A stretch of 64,000 bases of DNA, taken from contig CAZIDP010000005.1 in assembly GCA_964537975.1 (NCBI GenBank), positions 74,770 through 138,769 on the forward strand, read 5' to 3'. Both the position numbers and the translations under genes were made by a program. Origin of the DNA: SCBR16-9 sp964537975 (GTDB lineage Bacteria > Hydrogenedentota > Hydrogenedentia > Hydrogenedentales > SCBR16-9). This document shows, piece after piece, positions 1 to 7,529 of this stretch; within the stretch, counting starts at the first letter, position 1, and each line of letters begins with the position of its first letter. The notes below the pieces were generated by a model. The model was not told the origin of the DNA and did not search any database. It worked only from the letters and a program-made list of their open reading frames with translations.

Positions 1-238
1 AGTCTAAAGGTTCAGCTTCCGACTGGGCAGGGATATTGGTGAAGTAGAGCGACGATACAACCAGACTAAACGCAACCAACATACCCAGCCACATCAACAA
101 TGCAACAGGTATAGGGACACTTTCCCCGATACTGCTCCATCGCAATTTGATGATGCGCCCGGCCAGTAAGAGTACCAAAACAAAAAGGAGCAGAAACAGA
201 AATTCTCCAATGTTTGGGTAATATACTGGTTCGTTCAT
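1..238 (-). CDS. partial membrane protein, two TM helices, C-terminus off the window
   Basis: Reading the minus strand from an ATG at 238 gives an open frame to the window edge (79 codons). It begins MNEPVYYPNIGEF, then has a hydrophobic helix at about residues 12-27, a basic stretch (RIIKLRW), and a second helix at about residues 43-66. A GGGAG Shine-Dalgarno lies about 12 nt before the ATG. I do not recognise the family from this fragment. The frame, ribosome site and membrane pattern support a real gene; its function is unknown. Confidence 0.65.
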   Translation of the reverse strand, partial: MNEPVYYPNIGEFLFLLLFVLVLLLAGRIIKLRWSSIGESVPIPVALLMWLGMLVAFSLVVSSLYFTNIPAQSEAEPLD

Positions 239-664
239 ATGCTTAATTGATCTCCCAATTTAATGAAACGCTTCCAATTCGCGACCTACCCGATACAATT
301 ACTAATAATTAAGTTAACCAGCAGTTACAACACTTTCAACGAAAACGAAGTTTTCGTAAAAGGCACACCATACCCGCTGCATTCGTCAACTTATTACCCT
401 AAAGTATAAGTATCGCATACTTTGCCGTCAAACCCCAAAATATTTTTTTCAAATGCAAAGGAAAATATCTTATGTAACGCAGGCAAAACTGCCCTGCATA
501 GGTATTCACTTTGTTTATAACTGGAAAAAGAAAAATATGTTACACTTTGAAAATCGGTTATACTTCATTGAAAACTAATTTGGTTAGAATATTTTTGCCT
601 TTATTTTCTTTTTTTAAATGACACAATAAAATAGGAATAACCATTGACAACGAAAGGCATATAA
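239..664. other. intergenic region between divergent genes
   Basis: AT-rich 426-nt spacer between the divergent partial membrane-protein gene and the pilus-type ATPase gene. I see no coding frame. One perfect 8-bp inverted repeat (ACGAAAAC, 3-nt loop, GTTTTCGT) lies at 339-357. It has no T-run, so it is more like an operator or leader hairpin than a terminator. Promoters for both genes are expected here, but I find no convincing -35/-10 pair. Confidence 0.5.
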
Positions 665-1930
665 GTGGCCCGTGAGCTTCATACCGGTCAGGATTTAATC
701 AAGGCCATACCACTGCCCCAGGTTCAAGAACGCTTGCTTACTTCGCTTGAGCACAGCGATGAAACTGGTATTGCAGATGCCATTGATCTAATTCTCAGTC
801 AAGGCGCATACCACGGGTGCAGTGACATCCACCTGGAGCCTTGGACTGATTTCTATTCTATTCGATATCGAATTGATGGTATCTTGCATCAGATTGCCCT
901 GTTACCACGCGATTTTCAGGCTAAGCTGAATGCACGCATCAAAGTAATTGCAGACTTGGTCGTGTACCGAAAAGATGTACCACAAGACGGTCGTATCGAC
1001 AAAGAGAAAACTTCGTGTGGACGTCCTATGCGTGTATCCACTGTTCCCACCATCAAGGGAGAAAAAACGGTAATCCGGTTATTGGGCGATTCGAAAGATA
1101 TTTATTCGCTGGACATGCTGGGTTTTCAGCCTGAGATAGCAGAACATCTTCGCGAAATAATATCTCGTAGTCAAGGCACCATTTTATTGACTGGACCCAG
1201 CTCAAGCGGTAAAACCACTACGATTTATGCGCTACTGCGTGAACTGATGAATTTGCGAAAAAATGCTACGAATATTGTGACTGTGGAAGACCCCGTAGAA
1301 TACGGTATGGACAAAATTGCGCAAATGCAAGTGAATCCCAACGTTGACTTTACATTTGCCAATGCACTACGCGCAATACTTCGGCAAGACCCTGAAGTGA
1401 TCATGGTGGGTGAAATTCGCGATCGGGACACAGCCAATATTGCCATTCAAGCTGGCCTGACAGGGCATTTTGTAATCAGCACCATTCACAGCGGGACAGC
1501 CGCGGGCGTATTTACACGTTTGTTGGATATGGGCATCGAACCATTCCTCGTAGCCTCATCACTGACTGGTGTCCTGGCGCAACGTCTGGTACGGCTCAAC
1601 TGTCCGCAATGTCTCACTGAATATAATCCAGAGCCCATGATAATAAAGCGTTTTGGCCAGGATGAAAAAAACTGCAAATTTTATCGAAGTACAGGGTGTG
1701 ATGCCTGTAACGGTATTGGATTTCGGGGACGCGCATCAATTGGGGAGTTGATGCTGGTTAACCAGGCTATCGGAGAAATAGTACTGACGCGGCCCACAAC
1801 CTCACAATTACATCAAATAGCTATTGAGCAGAAAATGGAAACCATGGCTACAGATGGGTATCGAAAAGCACGAAAAGGTATTACAACGCTGGAAGAATTA
1901 ATACGGGTTTTACCCGATTTGAGTTCATAA
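665..1930 (+). CDS. PilB/GspE-type secretion or pilus assembly ATPase, short form
   Basis: Cytoplasmic hexameric ATPase of the type II secretion/type IV pilus family, which drives pseudopilin or pilin polymerisation. The 421-residue protein has the family's N2 region (SDIHLEP), Walker A GPSSSGKTT at residues 177-185, Walker B (VIMVGE, 245-250), the following His box (GHFVISTIHSG), and a four-Cys zinc site built from CPQC and CDAC. It starts at GTG 665, 8-9 nt after AAAGG. The N-terminal MshEN-type domain of full-length PilB/GspE (about 150 residues) is missing, so it is about three quarters of normal length. No other pilus or secretion gene is nearby; the next gene is a degenerate receiver/GGDEF protein. 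Family is certain; whether it serves pili or secretion is not. Confidence 0.9.
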   Translation: MARELHTGQDLIKAIPLPQVQERLLTSLEHSDETGIADAIDLILSQGAYHGCSDIHLEPWTDFYSIRYRIDGILHQIALLPRDFQAKLNARIKVIADLVVYRKDVPQDGRIDKEKTSCGRPMRVSTVPTIKGEKTVIRLLGDSKDIYSLDMLGFQPEIAEHLREIISRSQGTILLTGPSSSGKTTTIYALLRELMNLRKNATNIVTVEDPVEYGMDKIAQMQVNPNVDFTFANALRAILRQDPEVIMVGEIRDRDTANIAIQAGLTGHFVISTIHSGTAAGVFTRLLDMGIEPFLVASSLTGVLAQRLVRLNCPQCLTEYNPEPMIIKRFGQDEKNCKFYRSTGCDACNGIGFRGRASIGELMLVNQAIGEIVLTRPTTSQLHQIAIEQKMETMATDGYRKARKGITTLEELIRVLPDLSS

Positions 1931-2155
1931 TCTGCCAAGTATCATCCGTAACATTATGATTGACCATATTGGAGAGATGCAGGATGAGTTCAGACTATCC
2001 TGCAATGATTTATATACATTATTTGATGTTTGTCTGAGCAAGGTCATATTCACTACACTATTGATTATGGTTCACGCAATTTTCTATATATATTTATACA
2101 GGAAGCAAAATTTAGCATATCAGAAGTTTTGATACCAGGGAGAGGGGCACACCAC

Positions 2156-3091
2156 ATGTTGAATGAATTAAATACATATCCACCACAAATTTTGGTTATC
2201 GAAGACGATGCCAACCAATTGAATACCATTCGCGATTATCTTACACGAGCACAATTTCAGGTACGCACAGCGGTGAATGGCTGGGAAGCATTAAAGCGCA
2301 TCAAGGAATCGCCATTGGACCTGATTATTTCTGAAATGACTATCAATGACATGGATGGTGCCAGCTTGCGTGAAAAGTGTTTATTAACGCCAAGCACCCG
2401 CGATGTCCCGTTTTTATTCATTGTAGATGCCAAGCAAACAGACAATCAGGTTCGTGCCCTTCGAAGTGGTGTTGATGATGTCATTACCAAGCCCTTTGAT
2501 CCTGTTGTTTTGGTTGCACATGTCCAGGCAGCCATTGAGCGACGGCATTCCTATGATCGTATGGTACGTATTGATCCCATGACCAGGTTGCTCAATCGTC
2601 CCACACTGGAAAAGGAACTGAGCGATGAGCTTGACCGGGTCAAACGCTACAAACGATTTGCCAGCATGATGGTTATCGATGTGGACAATTTGAATAACGT
2701 TAATATGGAAAATGGTGTTGCTTTGGGCGATTTGCTGCTAACCTGTCTCTCTGGCATTGTACTCACAACAATTCGCACGATGGACATCGCAGGTCGTTAC
2801 AGAGGAGCCATGTTTTTACTGTTTCTACCAGAAACAGACAAGCAAGGAGCTGCTGTTCTTGCCGCTCGAATTCAAAAACAACTTTTGGCCGTTGCCGATA
2901 CCGTAGCCGGTGTAGAACTGACCTTCAGTGCGGGTATTGTAAGTGTTCCCGATGATGGAACAGAAATTCGTGAGCTGTTTACACGATGCGAACTTACATT
3001 GAAAAAGGCCAAAGAAGCGGGTCCTGGCAATACTGTATTCTGGGATCAAGCATTTATGGATGAACTCGAAGCATCACCAATGTTCGATTAA
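2156..3091 (+). CDS. pseudo-receiver plus degenerate GGDEF protein, possible c-di-GMP effector
   Basis: A 311-residue protein with an N-terminal CheY-like receiver (about 10-130) and a C-terminal GGDEF-fold domain (about 140-300). The receiver keeps its acidic pocket (E16, D17, D18) and the conserved Lys in TKPFD (K112), but the phosphoacceptor Asp is Glu (E60 in LIISEMTIND) and the Thr/Ser switch position is Val. In the GGDEF domain the active-site loop reads RGAMF (216-220), while RTMD (207-210) occupies the place of the RxxD inhibitory site. Cyclase activity is therefore unlikely, but c-di-GMP binding is possible. The ATG at 2156 is chosen because GGGAGAGGGG lies about 9 nt upstream; the frame stays open back to a TTG at 2030. 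It follows the pilus-type ATPase on the same strand. Confidence 0.8.
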   Translation: MLNELNTYPPQILVIEDDANQLNTIRDYLTRAQFQVRTAVNGWEALKRIKESPLDLIISEMTINDMDGASLREKCLLTPSTRDVPFLFIVDAKQTDNQVRALRSGVDDVITKPFDPVVLVAHVQAAIERRHSYDRMVRIDPMTRLLNRPTLEKELSDELDRVKRYKRFASMMVIDVDNLNNVNMENGVALGDLLLTCLSGIVLTTIRTMDIAGRYRGAMFLLFLPETDKQGAAVLAARIQKQLLAVADTVAGVELTFSAGIVSVPDDGTEIRELFTRCELTLKKAKEAGPGNTVFWDQAFMDELEASPMFD

Positions 3092-3139
3092 TAAACAAAT
3101 TCGATTTTACCTGAGTCGCTTTCAACAATTGGTTTAGAT

Positions 3140-3400
3140 ATGTCACATACTAATCAGGAAAAAAAGTCAAAATCTGCCTTTGAAAAAGACCCATACCCTA
3201 AAATGATCTTGATATGTATAGCCATAACAGGGCTGCTATTGTTGATAATTTTCGGGGTAATGTATTTTGATTTCTTTATAGTTCAAACTGAAGTTGAGGG
3301 GTTCGAGCCGTTTGATCTCCCCGAAGATGCACTGCCAGAACGCATCACACCAATCAGAGAAAGTCACATGCCCATTGCATCAAGAATAGTTATATGCTAG
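3140..3400 (+). CDS. small single-pass membrane protein, unknown
   Basis: An 86-residue open frame with a charged Lys-rich N-terminus, one strong membrane helix at about residues 22-46 (MILICIAITGLLLLIIFGVM), and a short acidic-proline tail. It has no clear ribosome site, but it fits a gap of matching size between same-strand genes. I recognise no family. The positive-inside N-terminus predicts a cytoplasmic N-terminus with the tail outside. It could be a small accessory protein of the preceding genes. Moderate confidence that it is expressed. Confidence 0.45.
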   Translation: MSHTNQEKKSKSAFEKDPYPKMILICIAITGLLLLIIFGVMYFDFFIVQTEVEGFEPFDLPEDALPERITPIRESHMPIASRIVIC

Positions 3401-3466
3401 AATAGCTTATTGACTTATTCACTAGTTTTATACCTGTTTGTTTTTTACCAACAACGGAGGTTTATA

Positions 3467-4867
3467 ATGAGGTTATGCAATAGTATTATATGCACCTTGC
3501 TTTTTGTATCTTTATCATGGACAATTACAGCAATGGCAGAAGAAGACAGCCGGATTGAAACAGGTACCCAGGCTGACGGTTATAAGGGTATCTGGTTTAC
3601 ACTAGGTCAATTTGCAGAATATGGCGACAAATATTCGGGTGGTCTCGGTACCTATACCGCCAAGCATATTCCGTTGGCCATCTACTCTGAAGAAGCAAAC
3701 AAAACGTTTTTTGTTTATGGTGGCACACGTGCTCCAGATGAGAAGCACCTGTTGATCATGGTGTCGTACTATGATCACGAAACCGATAAAGTACCCAAAC
3801 CAGTCATTGTGCATGACAAAGATGGTGTCATTGATCCCCATGATAATCCGAGCATCAGCATGGACGACAAAGGCCATATCTGGGTATTTGTCAGCGGTCG
3901 GGGTAGAGGTCGCCCAGGATTTAAATACCGCAGTGTGAAACCATACGATATTTCTGCTTTCGATTTGATGGAAACAAGAGAAATGACCTATCCCCAGATA
4001 TTCTGGGTAAAAGATAAGGGCTTCATGCACTGTTTGACACAATATCGTACAGGTCGCTTTTTGTATTGGGAAACAAGCGACGAGACAGGAGAAAACTGGG
4101 GGGAAACCAAAGCACTTGCTGAATTCGGTGGTCACTATCAGATAACCAATGCTGAAAATGGGCGTGTATTTACTGCTTTTAACCACCACCCGAATGCCAG
4201 TGTCGATCGCAGAACCAATATTTACTATGTCGAAACTAAAGACTTTGGTGAAACCTGGACCAATGCGAAAGGTGAAACTCTTGATTTACCATTGACAGAA
4301 GTTGAGAACCCCGCACTGGTTCGCGATTTCCTCTCCCATGAGCAGAACGTTTATATTAAAGATATTCGACTTGGACTGGACGGCCACCCTGTCATCTTGC
4401 ACCTGGTTAGTCAGGGACATGCCGCAGGTCCGGAAAATGACCCCAGGACATGGGCAACCGCACGCTGGACTGGCGAAGACTGGGATTTTCGCGACATCAC
4501 AACTTCCGGCCATAATTATGACACCGGTTCCTTGTACATTGAATCAGATGGAATGTGGCGCGTGATTATTCCTTCAGAAACCGGACCACAACAGTATGGT
4601 ACCGGAGGGGAAATAGCCCTGTGGACCAGCAACGACCAGGGCATGACCTGGGAGAAAGTGCGTGACATCACGTCCAACAGTAAGTACAATCATGGCTACG
4701 CCCGGCGACCTGTGAATGCGCATCCCGATTTCTACGCTTTCTGGGCTGACGGCAATCCAGATGAATTTTCCGAGTCCAGAATCTACTTCACCAATCGTGA
4801 AGGCGATGTAGTACGCGTATTGCCCTATCATATGGATGAAGATTTCGCGACACCCGAACGCTATTAA
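3467..4867 (+). CDS. secreted BNR-4 family beta-propeller, possible polysaccharide lyase
   Basis: A 466-residue exported protein with a signal peptide (MRLCNSIIC to about AMA, residue 25) and one BNR-4-type domain that matches the C-terminal two thirds of the protein at 57173-59485: both begin with DGY(K/R)GIWFTLGQ and share VYGG, YYDH, DPHDNPS and GRGR. H104 (YYDH) and H125 (DPHDN) are 21 residues apart, as in the paralogue. The BNR-4 fold includes propeller-type ulvan lyases (PL24/PL25), which use a His pair in this area (from memory), so a lyase role is plausible but unproven. ATG 3467 is chosen for its GGAGG; the open frame extends further upstream. A terminator follows. Confidence 0.8.
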   Translation: MRLCNSIICTLLFVSLSWTITAMAEEDSRIETGTQADGYKGIWFTLGQFAEYGDKYSGGLGTYTAKHIPLAIYSEEANKTFFVYGGTRAPDEKHLLIMVSYYDHETDKVPKPVIVHDKDGVIDPHDNPSISMDDKGHIWVFVSGRGRGRPGFKYRSVKPYDISAFDLMETREMTYPQIFWVKDKGFMHCLTQYRTGRFLYWETSDETGENWGETKALAEFGGHYQITNAENGRVFTAFNHHPNASVDRRTNIYYVETKDFGETWTNAKGETLDLPLTEVENPALVRDFLSHEQNVYIKDIRLGLDGHPVILHLVSQGHAAGPENDPRTWATARWTGEDWDFRDITTSGHNYDTGSLYIESDGMWRVIIPSETGPQQYGTGGEIALWTSNDQGMTWEKVRDITSNSKYNHGYARRPVNAHPDFYAFWADGNPDEFSESRIYFTNREGDVVRVLPYHMDEDFATPERY

Positions 4868-4878
4868 TTAACATTTTG

Positions 4879-4918
4879 GCTGGAGCAATGGAATAACCAC
4901 CTTGCTCTAGCTTTTTTT
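4879..4918 (+). terminator. Rho-independent terminator after the BNR-4 gene
   Basis: GCTGGAGCAA (4879-4888) pairs with TTGCTCTAGC (4902-4911) with one G-T wobble around a 13-nt loop, followed by seven T (4912-4918). It lies 12 nt after the stop at 4867 and before the promoter of the next gene. Confidence 0.85.
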
Positions 4919-5052
4919 ATGACTTCTTGTATTGGTTATCTCTTTAGCCCAAGGTTACCTGTACTTATCATTGAAATCAAAGTAAACCATCACCAATTTT
5001 TGTCAAGTATATTGTCTCTGACGATTGGATATTCCGAACCAATATTTTTTAC

Positions 5053-5081
5053 TTGACTTTTGGGTCAATAAATAGGATAAT
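5053..5081 (+). promoter_or_regulatory. sigma-70-type promoter with dyad operator for the Rrf2 gene
   Basis: TTGACT (5053-5058), a 17-bp spacer and GATAAT (5076-5081) form a good housekeeping promoter. The -35 lies inside a dyad, TTGAC (5053-5057), six bases, GTCAA (5064-5068). An operator covering the -35 just before an Rrf2 repressor gene suggests autoregulation. Confidence 0.65.
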
Positions 5082-5103
5082 AACATGTGATTAGGAGCAT
5101 ATG

Positions 5104-5529
5104 ATGATTTCCAAGACTGCTTTACATACTTTACATGCTGTGATTGAACTGGCAAAATCTGACACCGCTTATATCGGTTCGGCACAGATTGCAGCAAGGA
5201 TAGGTGCTCCGCAGAATTACCTGGGCAAGTTGCTTCAAAGTTTGGCACGGGAAGGACTGGTTCATTCACAGAAAGGTTTGGGCGGCGGTTTCCAATTGAC
5301 ACGTCACCCAAAGGATATCACCTTGCTTGATGTGATTGAGCCGATTGATCATATAAGCCGCTGGAAAGGGTGCTTCATGGGACAAGCAAATTGCTCTGAC
5401 AATGATCCCTGCCCCATGCATGATCGTTGGCTTGCAGTTCGAAATGCATATCTGGATATGCTACAAAAAACAACATTACACGAAGTAGCTTCTGGCCGCA
5501 AACCCTTGTCCGCATTCAGCAAAGTTTAG
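5104..5529 (+). CDS. Rrf2-family transcriptional regulator, probable Fe-S/NO sensor
   Basis: A 141-residue winged-helix regulator with the Rrf2 recognition region (SAQIAARIGAPQNYLGKLLQSL) and wing (KGLGGGFQLTR). Three cysteines, C90, C97 and C103 (C-x6-C-x5-C), match the cluster-binding loop of NsrR, IscR and RirA, so an Fe-S cofactor is likely. ATG 5104 is preferred over ATG 5101 because AGGAG (5093-5097) is 6 nt from it. The ric gene for nitrosative damage repair follows after 276 nt, which favours an NsrR-like NO or redox sensor. It probably represses its own promoter through the dyad at 5053-5068. Which signal it senses cannot be settled from sequence. Confidence 0.88.
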   Translation: MISKTALHTLHAVIELAKSDTAYIGSAQIAARIGAPQNYLGKLLQSLAREGLVHSQKGLGGGFQLTRHPKDITLLDVIEPIDHISRWKGCFMGQANCSDNDPCPMHDRWLAVRNAYLDMLQKTTLHEVASGRKPLSAFSKV

Positions 5530-5805
5530 TAACAAATGAATTTGCATACAGTTATAAAAGTTAAAATCTATAATCGTATATTCACATGCTATTAGATTTA
5601 AAGGTACACTTGAATGAAACTTGAAAATACCAATGCTGACATCATGATTCAATATCAGATCAACAAGGCTCATCAATGCCGGACAGTGGGAAGAATTATG
5701 ATATCTTTCCCCCGATCATGACGACTCGCTGTCCGTCTACTGATAGTTTTACCGCTGTGCAACCAACCACAATTTGGACTAACGACAACGAAAAAGGAAA
5801 CATTC

Positions 5806-6537
5806 ATGAACACACAAACCTTTGAACACGAGTTGCAGAAGTCTGTCTCAGATTATGTTACCAAACATCCGGAACTGACTCGGGTTTTCGAAGCATTGGG
5901 TATCGACTATTGCTGTGGTGGCAAGAAACCCATTGTTGAGCTGTTTGAAAAAAAGGGACTTGATGCAGAAACTTTTCTGAAGGTTGTGCCATTTATCCTG
6001 CATAAAAACAAAGATACAGGAACGGATCCAGGTGCTATGACGCTTGATGCTCTGATCGACAACATCGTACAAACACACCATGCCTATTTACGCCAGGAAC
6101 TGCCACGAATTAACAAACTTGCAGAAAAAGTCGCGAAAGTACACGGTACGCAAGAAGTACGGTTAAACACCTTGTTGGAAGTTGTTCAACAGTTCACAGC
6201 AGAAATCTATGCACATGCAACAAAAGAAGAGCACATCCTCTTTCCAGCAATAAACGCCATGTTACAATCGGAACAGTCACCACGGTTTCCCTTTGGCACC
6301 TTGGCAAACCCAATTCGAGCCATGGAAATGGAACATGAAAATGCTGGTGGTGGGCTTGAAGAAATGCGCTCACTTACCGACAATTTCACTCCACCAGAAT
6401 GGGCCTGCAACACCTATCGAGCCTTGTATGATGCTTTGGATACCTTGGAAAAAGACATGCATCTGCACATCCACAAAGAAAACAACATCCTTTTTCCGCG
6501 GGCTCTGGAATTGGAAGCGCAATTAAACAACAATTAA
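5806..6537 (+). CDS. ric: iron-sulfur cluster repair di-iron protein Ric (YtfE/ScdA)
   Basis: A 243-residue cytoplasmic di-iron protein that restores Fe-S clusters damaged by nitric oxide or oxidative stress. An N-terminal ScdA/DUF542 domain carries the double-Cys motif GIDYCCGGKKP at about residues 32-42. The hemerythrin-like domain supplies His/Glu ligands in QTHHAYL, HATKEEHILFP, MEHENAGGG and HIHKENNILFP. Length is typical of YtfE/ScdA (220-250). AAAGGAAA precedes the ATG at 5806. It is paired with an Rrf2 regulator on the same strand, the usual NsrR-type arrangement; I see no clear copy of the regulator's dyad directly upstream, so cotranscription is possible. The decayed ligase fragment begins 3 nt after its stop. 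Confidence 0.93.
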   Translation: MNTQTFEHELQKSVSDYVTKHPELTRVFEALGIDYCCGGKKPIVELFEKKGLDAETFLKVVPFILHKNKDTGTDPGAMTLDALIDNIVQTHHAYLRQELPRINKLAEKVAKVHGTQEVRLNTLLEVVQQFTAEIYAHATKEEHILFPAINAMLQSEQSPRFPFGTLANPIRAMEMEHENAGGGLEEMRSLTDNFTPPEWACNTYRALYDALDTLEKDMHLHIHKENNILFPRALELEAQLNNN

Positions 6538-6539
6538 GC

Positions 6540-6941
6540 ATGGACATTGATAATATCTATTCAGACAACACGTAAAATGAAGGTAAATTGCATGCGTTTG
6601 ACTCAAGAGTACGAAAAGCACTTGGTCGTGTTGATATACCAGTTTATGTTGTCGAACTTAAAATTGATGGAGTAGCGGTATTGTTACAATATGGCAATGG
6701 TAAGTTGCAACAAGCTGTTACGCGTGGTGACAGAACCCGTGGTAACGACATAACCCGAAATGTGCAAATAATCAAATCGTTGACTGAACTACTACGAGAC
6801 AATTCCTATCTTTCCAGTTTTGAAGTCCGTGGTGAAGTGTTTATGCTTGTTGGCGAATTGGAACGAATCTACAAAGAACGCGAAAAAGCCAGATTGGAAC
6901 CGTACTGTAATACACACAACACTACCTTTGGAACACTATAG
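6540..6941 (+). pseudogene. decayed NAD-dependent DNA ligase (LigA) adenylation-domain fragment
   Basis: Translation in one frame gives LigA-type sequence: DIDNIYSDNT, an in-frame TAA at 6573, then NEGKLHAFDSRVRKALG, the adenylation motif ELKIDG (KxDG), TRGD, and EVRGEVF, ending where LigA would continue with NPRNAAAGS (here CNTHNTTFGTL, then stop). LigA is normally about 670 residues; only about 130 codons of the nucleotidyltransferase domain remain. Domain Ia, the OB fold, zinc finger, HhH and BRCT are absent. A weakly similar stretch (LVKQKLEI) continues in another frame near 6950-6980. It starts right behind ric. A functional ligA presumably lies elsewhere. A short expressed peptide from TTG 6588 cannot be ruled out. 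Confidence 0.75.
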
Positions 6942-7529
6942 TTAGTGTACTCTCGGCACTAGTAAAACAAAAGCTTGAGATATAGCTTTAAAATATGCAC
7001 TGCGGACATGCATTTGTAATTCCACAAAGAAAACCAGGAAATCCTCCCATTACGGTTGATATAGCACAATTATTGCCTAAGAGGTGAAATATTTCTATTA
7101 ATATCAGTCAAAATTATTGACAACCTTCAATTAAGGTACATTTTCGCTCCTAAAATCAATTATTCCACAACCAACACCGAGCATGGGAACATGCACAGAT
7201 ATTGATTCAATAAGATAACTTCCTATGATTAAATTCAAATTTTACACTATAGTTTTTTAGAATATTGATGAATACACGAGATAATAAAATTGATAATATT
7301 TCGACTGATATGAGTTTATTGCTAATATAACACAAAGAAAATTTGACTTATTTAATTATAATATGTATAATTAATATTAGACAATATAATTGCGTTATAT
7401 GCGGATTTTTCAATATATACGATTTTCTTGTAAGCAGAAATTTACATCTTAAAAAATTTTATATTATGTATTTATCAAGTATTATTACAAGTTAGAATTC
7501 TTTACTAGTAAAATTTTTTAGGAAATTAA
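6942..7529. other. very AT-rich intergenic region with ligase decay and cyclase promoter
   Basis: This 588-nt stretch has no convincing gene. Its first part may hold further ligase remnants. A 30-codon frame at 6995-7087 (MHCGHAFVIPQRKPGN) looks somewhat protein-like but has no ribosome site and no family I recognise. From about 7100 the sequence is very AT-rich, and it contains the cyclase promoter and a 9-bp inverted repeat (7352-7360 with 7366-7374). Confidence 0.5.
7343..7371 (+). promoter_or_regulatory. near-consensus sigma-70 promoter for the PAS-GGDEF gene
   Basis: TTGACT (7343-7348), exactly 17 bp, then TATAAT (7366-7371). The -10 lies in the right arm of the inverted repeat TTAATTATA / TATAATTAA (7352-7374), so a dimeric repressor could cover it. 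The implied leader before ATG 7530 is about 150 nt. Confidence 0.7.

Noticed and set aside
3602..4189. 195-codon minus-strand frame inside the first BNR-4 gene
   Set aside because: It lies wholly antisense to a gene with a signal peptide and clear family match, and its translation shows no domain pattern.
5614..5721. 35-codon frame (MKLENTNADIMIQY) between the Rrf2 and ric genes
   Set aside because: Only a weak AAGG precedes it, it is very short and shows no family; more likely leader sequence.
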